A DNA stretch of 64,000 nt from an uncultured Eubacteriales bacterium (GTDB lineage Bacteria; Bacillota; Clostridia; Peptostreptococcales; Anaerovoracaceae): assembly GCA_902786355.1 (NCBI GenBank), contig CADABZ010000003.1, forward strand, positions 1 through 64,000, in the 5' to 3' direction. The position numbers were made by a program, and so were the translations under genes. How positions within the stretch are numbered: the stretch's first letter is position 1; each line of letters starts with the position of its first letter. The notes beneath the pieces are model-generated. The model saw only the letters and a list, made by a program, of their open reading frames with translations, was not told the origin of the DNA and searched no databases. Positions 32,821-41,092 of the stretch are shown one piece after another.

Positions 32821-34962
32821 ATGGCAACAACTCAGAAGACTACTGTAAAGAAATCTGCGGCCGGAAAGACATCAGCCAGGAAAAGCACTGGCAGGAAGAC
32901 TGCGGCAGCAAAGAAACAGGACAGGACCCTTCTGGTAGTAGAGTCACCGTCCAAAGCTAAGATAATAGGTAAGTACCTTGGATCGAAGTACAAGGTGCTT
33001 GCATCTGTAGGTCATGTAAGAGATCTGCCGAAAAGCAGGCTGGGTGTTGATGTGGAGAATAACTTCGAGCCTGAGTACATCAATATCAGAGGAAAGGCAG
33101 ATACGATCAAGGAACTCAGAAAGGAAGCCCAGGCATCCAGCAAAGTCCTGCTTGCAACGGACCCTGACCGTGAGGGAGAAGCTATATCTTGGCATCTTGC
33201 ATATCTGCTCGGTATAGACGAGGACTCTGACTGCAGAGTAATGTTCAATGAGATCAACAAGCAGACAGTCAGAGATGCTATCAAAGAGCCTAAGCCGATA
33301 GACAAAGCTCTTGTTGACGCGCAGCAGGCAAGAAGGGTGCTCGACAGACTCGTAGGCTATCAGATAAGCCCTCTGCTGTGGAAGAAGGTCTCAAGAGGCC
33401 TTTCAGGCGGACGTGTACAGTCTGCAGCCCTCAAGCTTATATGCGACAGAGAGAACGAGATCAATGCTTTCATACCGGAAGAATACTGGTACATAGCAGC
33501 AGATTTCGGTGACGGCTTTGTTGCTGAACTCAGCAAGATCAGCGGAAGAAAGGCGAAGGTGACTTCTGAAGAGAAGACGCTTAAGATCAAAGCTGAACTT
33601 GACGAAGGGAAGTATATTGTCAAATCCATCAAGGAAGGCAAACGTCAGAACAAACCATACGCGCCTTTCACTACTTCGAGCCTGCAGCAGGATGCATCCA
33701 TTAAGCTGGGATTCCAGACATCCAAGACAATGCAGATTGCTCAGCAGTTATATGAAGGCGTTTCACTCAAAGGAATAGGCGCAAGGGGTCTTATAACATA
33801 CATAAGAACAGATTCTGTAAGAGTTTCTTCACAGGCTAAGGAAATGGCCGGCAGCTACATCGAAGAGAAATTCGGAAAAGAGTACACATCAAATAACGTA
33901 TACTCCAACAGAAATAAGGCTATGCAGGATGCTCACGAAGCGATAAGACCTTCGGATATAACTCTTGAGCCTGAGATGATCAGAGATTCTCTGACTGCTG
34001 ATCAGTTCAAACTTTATGATCTGATCTGGAGGAGATTCATTGCTTCACAGATGGCTGCGGCAAAGTACGACACTGTGACCGTAGATATCGAGAACGGCAA
34101 ATACGAGTTCAGAGCCAGCGGATCAAGAATGACTTTTGACGGCTGGAGAAAAGTATACAATACTCAGAATCAGGACAGTGAAGTCACTGTGCCGGCTATA
34201 CATGAAGGGGACATTCTCGAACTTTTAAAGCTTATCACAGAGCAGAAATTCACCCAGCCTCCTGCAAGGTTTACTGAGGCAAGCCTCGTCAAGGAGATGG
34301 AGGACAAGAATATTGGCAGACCTAGTACGTATGCTTCCATCATCTCTGTACTCATAACAAGGAAATACATAAAGCGCATCAAAAAGAGCCTTCAGCCGAC
34401 GAAGCTCGGTTTTGATGTTATCGGCATACTTCAGGATTACTTCGCGGACATAGTGGATGTAGAGTTTACCGGGGAGATGGAGGATAAGCTCGATGCCATA
34501 GAACTCGGAGATACCGATTGGAAGAGCGTTATTGCAGACTTCTACAAAGGCTTCAGCAAAGAACTCGAAGCTGCAGACAGAGAGGTAGAACGTATAGAGA
34601 AGGAAGTAGTCCTCTCAGACGAAGTATGCGAGCTCTGCGGTAAACCTATGGCCATCAAGGAAGGACGTTTTGGCACTTTCCTTGCATGTACGGGGTATCC
34701 TGAGTGTAAGAATACAAGACCTATCATCAAGACTACCGGAGTCAAATGCCCGAAATGCGGCAAGGATATCGTTGAAAAGAGGGGGCGCAAGACAGGCAAG
34801 GTGTTCTACGGCTGCAGCGGTTATCCTGAATGCGATGTTTCATACTGGGACAGACCGACAGGAAGAATGTGCCCGCAGTGCGGCTCGATGATAGTGGAAA
34901 GCAAGGGTAAAACGGCTAGATTCAAATGCTCCAATCCGGAGTGCAGATATAAGGAGAAATAA
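32821..34962 (+). CDS. topA: DNA topoisomerase I
   Basis: A 713-residue type IA topoisomerase that relaxes negative supercoils. It has an N-terminal Lys/Ala/Thr-rich extension of about 35 residues, a Toprim domain (LVVESPSKAKIIGKYLG, TDPDREGEAISWHL), and the active-site tyrosine in GLITYIRTDS (Tyr327). Three C-terminal Cys4 zinc fingers follow: CELCGKPM, CPKCGKD and CPQCGSM with their partners. The basic N-terminal tail is unusual in length but common in high-GC species; it may add DNA affinity. The next gene starts 1 base after the stop. Confidence 0.96.
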   Translation: MATTQKTTVKKSAAGKTSARKSTGRKTAAAKKQDRTLLVVESPSKAKIIGKYLGSKYKVLASVGHVRDLPKSRLGVDVENNFEPEYINIRGKADTIKELRKEAQASSKVLLATDPDREGEAISWHLAYLLGIDEDSDCRVMFNEINKQTVRDAIKEPKPIDKALVDAQQARRVLDRLVGYQISPLLWKKVSRGLSGGRVQSAALKLICDRENEINAFIPEEYWYIAADFGDGFVAELSKISGRKAKVTSEEKTLKIKAELDEGKYIVKSIKEGKRQNKPYAPFTTSSLQQDASIKLGFQTSKTMQIAQQLYEGVSLKGIGARGLITYIRTDSVRVSSQAKEMAGSYIEEKFGKEYTSNNVYSNRNKAMQDAHEAIRPSDITLEPEMIRDSLTADQFKLYDLIWRRFIASQMAAAKYDTVTVDIENGKYEFRASGSRMTFDGWRKVYNTQNQDSEVTVPAIHEGDILELLKLITEQKFTQPPARFTEASLVKEMEDKNIGRPSTYASIISVLITRKYIKRIKKSLQPTKLGFDVIGILQDYFADIVDVEFTGEMEDKLDAIELGDTDWKSVIADFYKGFSKELEAADREVERIEKEVVLSDEVCELCGKPMAIKEGRFGTFLACTGYPECKNTRPIIKTTGVKCPKCGKDIVEKRGRKTGKVFYGCSGYPECDVSYWDRPTGRMCPQCGSMIVESKGKTARFKCSNPECRYKEK

Positions 34963-34963
34963 A

Positions 34964-35515
34964 ATGATCCAGTTTCATGCAACAACCATATGCTGCGTAA
35001 AGAGACCTGACGGCGATATAGCAATAGGCGGAGACGGACAGGTAACAATGGGCGAGACGACCATAATGAAAAACGGCGCCAAAAAAGTCAAGAAGATCTA
35101 TAAAGACAGAGTCCTTACAGGCTTCGCCGGTTCGGTCGCAGACGCTTTTAACCTTACAGAAAAATTCGAAAACAAGCTCGGAGAGCATGCAGGCAATCTC
35201 AAGAGAGCTGCAGTTGACCTGGCTCAGTACTGGAGAACAGATAAGGCTATGAGAAATCTCGAAGCTCTTATGATAGTAGCTGACAGCGAGGATCTGCTTG
35301 TCATCTCCGGAAATGGTGAAGTCATAGTTCCTGACAAGAATGTCGTAGCTATCGGTTCCGGCGGAAACTATGCTTATTCTGCTGCTGTTGCACTGTATGA
35401 AAATACTGATATGGATGCGGAGACAATAGTCAGAAAGTCGCTTGAGATAGCATCCAACATATGTGTATACACTAATAACAATATCTCTGTAGAGAAGCTG
35501 GGGGAGGATAAGTAA
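34964..35515 (+). CDS. hslV: HslV (ClpQ) protease subunit
   Basis: A 183-residue N-terminal threonine protease of the HslUV complex. A short propeptide (MIQFHA) precedes TTICC, so the mature enzyme probably starts with the catalytic Thr. GGDGQVTMG, GFAGSVADAFNL and AIGSGGNYA are family blocks. It overlaps the start of hslU by 1 base, the normal pairing. Confidence 0.95.
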   Translation: MIQFHATTICCVKRPDGDIAIGGDGQVTMGETTIMKNGAKKVKKIYKDRVLTGFAGSVADAFNLTEKFENKLGEHAGNLKRAAVDLAQYWRTDKAMRNLEALMIVADSEDLLVISGNGEVIVPDKNVVAIGSGGNYAYSAAVALYENTDMDAETIVRKSLEIASNICVYTNNNISVEKLGEDK

Positions 35516-36942
35516 TGGCAGATATCAAGAACATGACTCCTAAGCAGATCGTAGCAGAACTCGACAAATACATAATAGGCCAGGATGAGGCCAAGAAATA
35601 TGTTGCGATCGCTCTTAGAAACAGATACAGAAGAAGTCTTCTCTCCGAGGATATGCGTGAGGAGATCACACCTAAGAACATTCTCATGATGGGGCCTACA
35701 GGCGTCGGAAAGACAGAGATCGCCCGCAGACTCGCAAAACTCATGGACGCACCTTTTGTCAAGGTTGAGGCAACCAAGTTCACAGAAGTCGGTTATGTCG
35801 GCAGAGATGTCGATTCAATGATCAGAGATCTTGTTGAAGCCAGCATGAGGCTAAGCAAACAGAAGAGAATGGATGAGAATACCGAGATCGCCGACAAGAT
35901 CGCGGAGGATATCATCGTCAAAGCTATGATCCCGGGCGGCCCTGAAGAAAAGCAGAGCGGCGGTGTTCAGCTTGGCAATATATTCGGGAATCTCGGATAC
36001 AAGACACAGAAGCAGGAATACGAGGAACGCCAGAAACAGCAGTATGAACAGAGCCAGGAGTACTCAGATATCCAGATGGCGCGTGAACAGGTAAGATCAC
36101 AGCTCAGAAGCGGAGTCCTCGAGGATGAGATCGTAGAGATCGAGGTCGATGATGTGCCGAAGACCAATCAGCTCGATATGCAGAATGAGGGCATGATAGC
36201 GATCGGAAATATCTTCGACAACATGCTGCCTAAGAAGACAAAGCGCAAAAAGTGCAAAGTCAAAGACGCCAGAAGGATACTGAGGGAGCAGGAAGCTCAG
36301 AAGCTGATCGATATGGATCAGGTAACTGATGAGGCTCTCGAGAACGCAGAGCAGAACGGCATTATTTTTATCGATGAGATAGATAAGATCGCCAGCGGCG
36401 GCAGCATGAGATCGGGCGCTGATGTTTCAAGAGAGGGCGTGCAGAGAGATATCCTTCCTATCGTTGAGGGAAGTGTCGTTAACACAAAATACGGCCCTGT
36501 CAAGACAGATCATATGCTATTCATAGGAGCAGGCGCTTTCCATGTGTCTAAGCCTTCAGATCTGATCCCAGAGCTGCAGGGAAGATTCCCTATCAATGTC
36601 GAACTTAAGAACCTCGACAGAGAGGATTTCAGGAAGATCCTTACAGTGCCTGAAAATGCTGTTACAAAGCAGCAGAAAGCTCTTCTTGAGACTGAAGGGG
36701 TACACGTAGAGTTCACAGAAGACGGCATCGATGAGATCGCCAATCTCGCATTTCTCATGAATGAAGAGACTGAGAACATAGGAGCGAGAAGACTCCATAC
36801 TATCATGGAGATCCTTCTTGAGGATATAAGCTACAATCTCCCTGATCCTGAGCTGACAGAAGTAGTCATAGACAGAGAGATGGTGCAGGATAAGCTCCAT
36901 GAAAAGATCAAAGAAGTCGATGTAGACAGATATATTCTCTAG
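35515..36942 (+). CDS. hslU: HslU (ClpY) unfoldase ATPase subunit
   Basis: A 475-residue AAA+ ATPase that unfolds substrates for HslV. Walker A is GPTGVGKTE (residues 60-68), the pore motif is in TEVGYVGRDV, and Walker B is IIFIDEIDKI. The inserted I-domain (about residues 110-260) is highly charged, with a Gln/Glu-rich stretch. The arginine finger and sensor 2 (ENIGARRLHT) are present. It ends YIL, a typical HslU C-terminus. Confidence 0.96.
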   Translation: MADIKNMTPKQIVAELDKYIIGQDEAKKYVAIALRNRYRRSLLSEDMREEITPKNILMMGPTGVGKTEIARRLAKLMDAPFVKVEATKFTEVGYVGRDVDSMIRDLVEASMRLSKQKRMDENTEIADKIAEDIIVKAMIPGGPEEKQSGGVQLGNIFGNLGYKTQKQEYEERQKQQYEQSQEYSDIQMAREQVRSQLRSGVLEDEIVEIEVDDVPKTNQLDMQNEGMIAIGNIFDNMLPKKTKRKKCKVKDARRILREQEAQKLIDMDQVTDEALENAEQNGIIFIDEIDKIASGGSMRSGADVSREGVQRDILPIVEGSVVNTKYGPVKTDHMLFIGAGAFHVSKPSDLIPELQGRFPINVELKNLDREDFRKILTVPENAVTKQQKALLETEGVHVEFTEDGIDEIANLAFLMNEETENIGARRLHTIMEILLEDISYNLPDPELTEVVIDREMVQDKLHEKIKEVDVDRYIL

Positions 36943-36981
36943 ATCACAGGAGGCAGAGCTTCCTCCGGAGTTCCTATTATC

Positions 36982-37614
36982 ATGTTATTGTACAATTCTA
37001 TCTATGAATACGGATGCGCTGAATACGTCGTGGAAAAATCACGCTTCATTGCTCATGCAATGCCCGTCTCATCTCTAGAGGAGGCGAGAGCTTATGTTGC
37101 CTCTGTCAAAGAAGAATACCGTGATGCAACTCACAACGTACCGGCAATAATAACGGGACCGAAACAGGAAATCCAGTGGGCCAGTGACGACGGAGAACCA
37201 AGCGGGACATCAGGTCTTCCTATGCTTAAACTGATAGCAGCGGAGGGCCTGACCAATCTTGCTGTTGTAGTGACAAGATATTTCGGAGGGATCAAGCTGG
37301 GGACCGGCGGACTTGCAAGAGCATACACAACTGCTGCAAAAGCAGGGCTGGATGCCGCGGGCCGCTGCAGTGTTATGGAAAGCTCGCTTCTGAGATATGA
37401 GTTCGAATACTCCTATCTCAGCAAGATCCAGAATCTGGCAGGAGAGGGGCGTTTTGAGCTGCTTGATCCTGAATACAGCGATGTAGTAAGAGCGGGCATC
37501 AGATGCCTGTCAGAGAATGATGCGGAGGTGAGAGGCATCATGACCAACCTTACGAGCGGGCAGGCCAGACTCCTCTCAGAAGAAAAAGGCATAATGCGTG
37601 TAAAAATCCGGTAA
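36982..37614 (+). CDS. yigZ: YigZ/IMPACT family protein
   Basis: A 210-residue protein with the UPF0029/IMPACT N-terminal domain (VEKSRFIAHAMPV; WASDDGEPSGTSGLPML; VTRYFGGIKLGTGGLARAY) and a C-terminal DUF1949 domain (EFEYSYLSKIQNL). Bacterial homologues are associated with ribosomes or act as peptidase-like proteins of unclear function. It follows hslU after 39 bases. Confidence 0.92.
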   Translation: MLLYNSIYEYGCAEYVVEKSRFIAHAMPVSSLEEARAYVASVKEEYRDATHNVPAIITGPKQEIQWASDDGEPSGTSGLPMLKLIAAEGLTNLAVVVTRYFGGIKLGTGGLARAYTTAAKAGLDAAGRCSVMESSLLRYEFEYSYLSKIQNLAGEGRFELLDPEYSDVVRAGIRCLSENDAEVRGIMTNLTSGQARLLSEEKGIMRVKIR

Positions 37615-37658
37615 CACGCACCCGGAAAAAATTGATAAAAAAATGATAAAAATTCCGG

Positions 37659-37687
37659 TTGACACGGTATATATGCTGTGCTAATAT
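37659..37687 (+). promoter_or_regulatory. Strong sigma-A promoter of the tRNA array
   Basis: A perfect TTGACA (37659-37664) and TAATAT (37682-37687) with 17-base spacing lies about 20 bases before the first tRNA, following an AT-rich stretch of A tracts like an UP element. Confidence 0.88.
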
Positions 37688-37707
37688 AATGAGGCGTCAA
37701 AAAAGAC

Positions 37708-37783
37708 GGGCGCATAGCTCAGCTGGGAGAGCACCTGCCTTACAAGCAGGGGGTCATAGGTTCGAGCCCTATTGCGCCCACCA
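37708..37783 (+). tRNA. tRNA-Val (anticodon TAC)
   Basis: Cloverleaf by eye: acceptor GGGCGCA/TGCGCCC, anticodon stem CCTGC/GCAGG with loop CTTACAA, T loop GGTTCGAGC, encoded CCA. First gene of the array. Confidence 0.95.
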
Positions 37784-37794
37784 TACACCTTTAT

Positions 37795-37871
37795 GGCCGG
37801 GTAGTTCAGTTGGTTAGAATGCCAGCCTGTCACGCTGGAGGTCGACGGTTCGAGCCCGTTCCCGGTCGCCA
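37795..37871 (+). tRNA. tRNA-Asp (anticodon GTC)
   Basis: Acceptor GGCCGGG with CCCGGTC, anticodon stem CCAGC/GCTGG with loop CTGTCAC, T arm GGTTCGAGCC, encoded CCA. Confidence 0.95.
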
Positions 37872-37875
37872 TTAT

Positions 37876-37950
37876 GCTGATGTGGCTCAACGGTAGAGCA
37901 GCTGATTTGTAATCAGCAGGTTGGGGGTTCGATTCCCTCCATCAGCTCCA
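37876..37950 (+). tRNA. tRNA-Thr (anticodon TGT)
   Basis: Acceptor GCTGATG/CATCAGC, anticodon stem GCTGA/TCAGC with loop TTTGTAA, T arm GGTTCGATT, encoded CCA. It lies 4 bases after tRNA-Asp. Confidence 0.95.
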
Positions 37951-37953
37951 GGA

Positions 37954-37998
37954 AACGGAAGGTGCAGGTTTTAAAAAAAGGACTTGCATCTTCCGGAC
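37954..37998 (+). other. Long inverted repeat inside the tRNA array
   Basis: CGGAAGGTGCA near 37955 pairs with TGCATCTTCCG near 37987, around an A/T-rich loop. It may be a processing hairpin or a weak attenuator in the 112-base gap between tRNA-Thr and tRNA-Tyr. Confidence 0.45.
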
Positions 37999-38062
37999 AA
38001 AAATTTCATAATAATACTTGTGATTCTTACCGGATGTATCCGGGAGATGATCAGGCAAATTT

Positions 38063-38147
38063 CGAGGGATTCCCGAGTGGCCAAAGGGGGCGGACTGTAA
38101 ATCCGTTAGCTCAGCTTTCGATGGTTCGAATCCATCTCCCTCGACCA
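38063..38147 (+). tRNA. tRNA-Tyr (anticodon GTA)
   Basis: A class II tRNA with a long variable arm. Acceptor CGAGGGA/TCCCTCG, anticodon loop containing GTA in CGGACTGTAAATCCG, encoded CCA. Confidence 0.93.
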
Positions 38148-38152
38148 AATAT

Positions 38153-38227
38153 GCGGAAGTGGCTCAGGGGTAGAGCATCGCCTTGCCAAGGCGAGGGTCG
38201 CGAGTTCGAATCTCGTCTTCCGCTCCA
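38153..38227 (+). tRNA. tRNA-Gly (anticodon GCC)
   Basis: Acceptor GCGGAAG/CTTCCGC, anticodon stem TCGCC/GGCGA with loop TTGCCAA, encoded CCA. Confidence 0.95.
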
Positions 38228-38232
38228 CTTGT

Positions 38233-38306
38233 GCGGATGTAGTTCAATGGTAGAACTTCAGCCTTCCAAGCTGATAGCGTGAGTTCGATTCTCATCATCC
38301 GCTCCA
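38233..38306 (+). tRNA. tRNA-Gly (anticodon TCC)
   Basis: Acceptor GCGGATG/CATCCGC, anticodon stem TCAGC/GCTGA with loop CTTCCAA, encoded CCA. A TTTCTTTTTT tract follows. Confidence 0.95.
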
Positions 38307-38338
38307 TTTCTTTTTTATAACACAAGTTGGGTATTTGT

Positions 38339-38415
38339 GGGTCCATAGCTCAGTTGGATAGAGCAACGGCCTTCTAAGCCGTGTGTCCGGGGTTCGAATC
38401 CCTGTGGGCTCACCA
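38339..38415 (+). tRNA. tRNA-Arg (anticodon TCT)
   Basis: Acceptor GGGTCCA/TGGGCTC with two G-T pairs, anticodon stem ACGGC/GCCGT with loop CTTCTAA, encoded CCA. Confidence 0.93.
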
Positions 38416-38451
38416 ATTTTTATACGGTTTGACTGCTACTCTATATAATAG

Positions 38452-38526
38452 TGGGGTATAGCCAAGCGGTAAGGCAACAGACTTTGACTCTGTCATTCGT
38501 AGGTTCGAGTCCTGCTACCCCAGCCA
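38452..38526 (+). tRNA. tRNA-Gln (anticodon TTG)
   Basis: Acceptor TGGGGTA/TACCCCA, anticodon stem CAGAC/.TCTG with loop containing TTG, encoded CCA. The T1-A72 pair is typical of tRNA-Gln. Confidence 0.94.
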
Positions 38527-38531
38527 ATTGT

Positions 38532-38607
38532 GACCCATTAGCTCAGGCGGTAGAGCACTTGACTTTTAATCAAGGTGTCCGGAGTTCGAATCTCCGATGG
38601 GTCACCA
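38532..38607 (+). tRNA. tRNA-Lys (anticodon TTT)
   Basis: Acceptor GACCCAT/ATGGGTC, anticodon stem CTTGA/TCAAG with loop CTTTTAA, encoded CCA. Confidence 0.95.
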
Positions 38608-38633
38608 ATTCACTTTTATCCCAACTATTAAGT

Positions 38634-38722
<89 letters not shown>

Positions 38723-38770
38723 AGGAGATCATAGAGGCTTAAGAGCTTCTGCGCAGACGAATCTGCGAAT

Positions 38771-38862
38771 GGAGAAGTACTCAAGAGGCTGAAGAGGACG
38801 GTTTGCTAAACCGTTAGGGTTCGATAAGGGCCGCATGGGTTCGAATCCCATCTTCTCCGCCA
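38771..38862 (+). tRNA. tRNA-Ser (anticodon GCT)
   Basis: Class II tRNA. Acceptor GGAGAAG/CTTCTCC, anticodon stem ACGGT/ACCGT with loop TTGCTAA, long variable arm, encoded CCA. A small hairpin (CGCAGA-CGAA-TCTGCG) lies just upstream at 38752-38767. Confidence 0.94.
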
Positions 38863-38869
38863 CATTTAT

Positions 38870-38945
38870 AGGGGTATAGCTCAGTTGGTAGAGCAGCGGT
38901 CTCCAAAACCGCGTGCCGAGGGTTCGAGTCCTTCTGCCCCTGCCA
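38870..38945 (+). tRNA. tRNA-Trp (anticodon CCA)
   Basis: Acceptor AGGGGTA/TGCCCCT, anticodon stem GCGGT/ACCGC with loop CTCCAAA, encoded CCA. Confidence 0.94.
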
Positions 38946-38970
38946 ATTTACTAGAGAAAAATTAACTCTT

Positions 38971-39047
38971 CGGGGTGTAGCGCAGTTTGGTAGCGCAACT
39001 GGTTTGGGACCAGTGGGCCGCGGGTTCAAATCCTGCCACCCCGACCA
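38971..39047 (+). tRNA. tRNA-Pro (anticodon TGG), copy 1
   Basis: Acceptor CGGGGTG/CACCCCG, anticodon stem ACTGG/CCAGT with loop TTTGGGA, encoded CCA. Its 77 bases are identical to the next tRNA. Confidence 0.95.
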
Positions 39048-39081
39048 CGCTTCATTATGAAGCACATATAAGAGTATAGAT

Positions 39082-39158
39082 CGGGGTGTAGCGCAGTTTG
39101 GTAGCGCAACTGGTTTGGGACCAGTGGGCCGCGGGTTCAAATCCTGCCACCCCGACCA
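39082..39158 (+). tRNA. tRNA-Pro (anticodon TGG), copy 2
   Basis: Identical over all 77 bases to copy 1, with an unrelated 34-base spacer between them. A recent duplication or gene conversion is likely. Confidence 0.95.
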
Positions 39159-39176
39159 TGTTTACTCAATACTTGT

Positions 39177-39252
39177 GGGCCATTAGCTCAGAGGTTAGAG
39201 CAACCGGCTCATAACCGGTCGGTCCTTGGTTCGACCCCAAGATGGCCCACCA
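39177..39252 (+). tRNA. tRNA-Met (anticodon CAT, elongator type)
   Basis: Acceptor GGGCCAT/ATGGCCC fully paired at position 1-72, so elongator rather than initiator. Anticodon stem ACCGG/CCGGT with loop CTCATAA, encoded CCA. A tRNA-Ile with modified C34 cannot be fully excluded. Confidence 0.85.
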
Positions 39253-39271
39253 TCTTTCTTCAATATGATAT

Positions 39272-39347
39272 GCCCAGATAGCTCAGTAGGTAGAGCAGGA
39301 GACTGAAAATCTCCGTGTCCTTGGTTCAATTCCGAGTCTGGGCACCA
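39272..39347 (+). tRNA. tRNA-Phe (anticodon GAA)
   Basis: Acceptor GCCCAGA/TCTGGGC, anticodon stem GGAGA/TCTCC with loop CTGAAAA, encoded CCA. Last gene of the array. Confidence 0.95.
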
Positions 39348-39351
39348 CAAT

Positions 39352-39377
39352 AACTCTGATCGTTCAGAGTTTTTTTC
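39352..39377 (+). terminator. Terminator of the tRNA array
   Basis: AACTCTGA-TCGT-TCAGAGTT stem followed by a run of seven T residues, directly after tRNA-Phe. Between here and 39580 I see only another small hairpin (GGAGCC/GGCTCC at 39532-39548). Confidence 0.88.
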
Positions 39378-39579
39378 TTGCTCAGATTTCCTTCCTCAGG
39401 CGCTGTAAAACGGTCTCAAATCGCTTATTTCCCACTTCTTATTTAAAGCTGTTAAGGTTAGGCTTAATACCTGTAAAGTTTAGTTGACTCTTTTTTTAGC
39501 TAAACCTAAAATGTCCATATCACGTAAAGTCGGAGCCCGTGCGGCTCCTGTTTCAGGATAATTTACAGGCGGGATCAGT

Positions 39580-39789
39580 ATGGAAAACAAACTTGCACAA
39601 ATCAGAAAAGAAAAGAAGATCGGACAAGGATATCTTGTCGACAGGCTGGGTGTAAGCAGGCAGACGATCAGTTCAATAGAAAACGGGAGGTGTACGCCTT
39701 CGCTTGAGCTGGCTCTTGATCTGGCGAACCTGCTTGGACTTCCTCTGGAGGAACTATTTATACATGAGAACAGGTTTTCTCAGAGCTGA
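39580..39789 (+). CDS. Small XRE-family transcriptional regulator
   Basis: A 69-residue protein that is almost only a helix-turn-helix: KLAQIRKEKKIGQGYLVDRLGVSRQTISSIENG, then SLELALDLANLLGLPLEELF. This compact YozG-like type binds DNA as a dimer. Regulatory targets are unknown; it stands alone between the tRNA array and the convergent DUF3810 gene. The start fits the HTH but has only a weak ribosome binding site. Confidence 0.85.
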   Translation: MENKLAQIRKEKKIGQGYLVDRLGVSRQTISSIENGRCTPSLELALDLANLLGLPLEELFIHENRFSQS

Positions 39790-39831
39790 CAGCGATAAGT
39801 CCATGATCATGGCTGTACAGGATCATATGTA

Positions 39832-40929
39832 TCACATCTGATCCCTGTACCATCTGATCATCAGGTCAGTGACCTGACCGTATGTCAGGACACCATTCTC
39901 CTGTCCATTGGATCTGAGATATGTATCATTGACCTTATCCTGGATATCAGAAGCACGGTTCTCATGTTCATGCCAGAATAAATAGTTGCTTGTAAGCTCC
40001 CTGATGGCTCCATCAGGGAGTTTTTCATATATTGAATCAAATGCCTCAGGATCCGTATTCTTCAGAGCTCCGCCGGCATAGCTCCAGGCTATCAGCCAGC
40101 CGCTTCTTTCGAAAGCCGGATCATCTGAATTTATGCAGGCAAGCCATCCTATATAATTCGCTTCTCCTTCGTCCATGAACCCCCTGAGATGTGACAGCTC
40201 GTGGCATGATGTGAACGGCATTTCAAGTCCTGGCATCTGTCCGTTGACATTTGCCTCTACAGTGAAAGGTGAGTATATCCCGCTGACTCCCATCATTGAG
40301 AATAAAGGTGACATGAAAGTAAGCAGCTTTGGCTCAGGATAGTAACCCGACAGCTCAGGATACTGTGAACTGAGAGATTCCATTGCGGATACTGCTTTGC
40401 TGCGAAGCTCGCCTCCCTCAGGGTATTCATCTGTGTCCTGTTTGTAACAATCACTCAGCTTTTCGGCAGTGTAATCACAGAATTCCGCAAGATCCCCTGA
40501 GCTTATATCTGTGCTGTCAAAACTGCTTTCAGAGATAAAAAGATCGCGGTAATAATTGACTCCGCAGTTTGCCGAGTAGAGAAATAACAGGATCGCAGCG
40601 AGGAGCATAAGATGGCGTACGAAAACGGCTGCTGATCGCTTCTCAGCGCTTTTCCGTCTTCTTATTATAGATATGACATCAGCTGCCAGTACTATCGGCA
40701 GAAGGGCACACAGCATCTCGGACGCCGAAAAAGGCAGGATGCCGAAGATCCTTCCCGTAAATGAAACTATCAGCGGATAGACAGTAACGGAATACCACTG
40801 AGCGAATCCCGGCATCATGCGGGCGGCGCACAGCAGAAAAGCTGAAAGCAACAGCAGCAATACAGCTGCGATAATATCTTTTTTACCGGTCTTTTCTCTT
40901 CTCATACTGAACATGATAACCTCCTTCAC
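39832..40929 (-). CDS. DUF3810 family membrane-anchored metalloprotease-like protein
   Basis: A 365-residue protein with three N-terminal hydrophobic helices (within residues 15-135) and a large external domain. CHELSHLRGFMDEGEANYIGWLA contains an HExxH-like motif (HELSH) with a downstream glutamate (EGEAN), the pattern of a zinc metallopeptidase; this is the DUF3810 hallmark. Function is not established. GGAGGT lies just upstream of its ATG, next to a perfect 14-base palindrome. Confidence 0.82.
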   Translation of the reverse strand: MKEVIMFSMRREKTGKKDIIAAVLLLLLSAFLLCAARMMPGFAQWYSVTVYPLIVSFTGRIFGILPFSASEMLCALLPIVLAADVISIIRRRKSAEKRSAAVFVRHLMLLAAILLFLYSANCGVNYYRDLFISESSFDSTDISSGDLAEFCDYTAEKLSDCYKQDTDEYPEGGELRSKAVSAMESLSSQYPELSGYYPEPKLLTFMSPLFSMMGVSGIYSPFTVEANVNGQMPGLEMPFTSCHELSHLRGFMDEGEANYIGWLACINSDDPAFERSGWLIAWSYAGGALKNTDPEAFDSIYEKLPDGAIRELTSNYLFWHEHENRASDIQDKVNDTYLRSNGQENGVLTYGQVTDLMIRWYRDQM

Positions 40930-40931
40930 AG

Positions 40932-41024
40932 CTATTGTTCAATAGTTTCACATCCTCTTGCTTAAGCAAAATCGCCATATATCACGGAAAACGGCAGAAA
41001 ATCAACTCTTTCTGCCGTCTTTTT
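40932..41024. promoter_or_regulatory. Divergent intergenic region with palindromes and a terminator-like hairpin
   Basis: Between the DUF3810 gene and the tad operon lie CTATTGTTCAATAG (40932-40945), TTGCTTAAGCAA (40958-40969) and a perfect 10-bp stem ACGGCAGAAA/TTTCTGCCGT (40991-41018) followed by CTTTTT. The first two look like operator sites; the hairpin could attenuate transcription into the tad operon. Confidence 0.5.
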
Positions 41025-41092
41025 GATGCCGTAATCTGTACTGAATCCAGTTCCGATTAGAAGTATATTACCTGTACGGGAGGAACCAGAGC

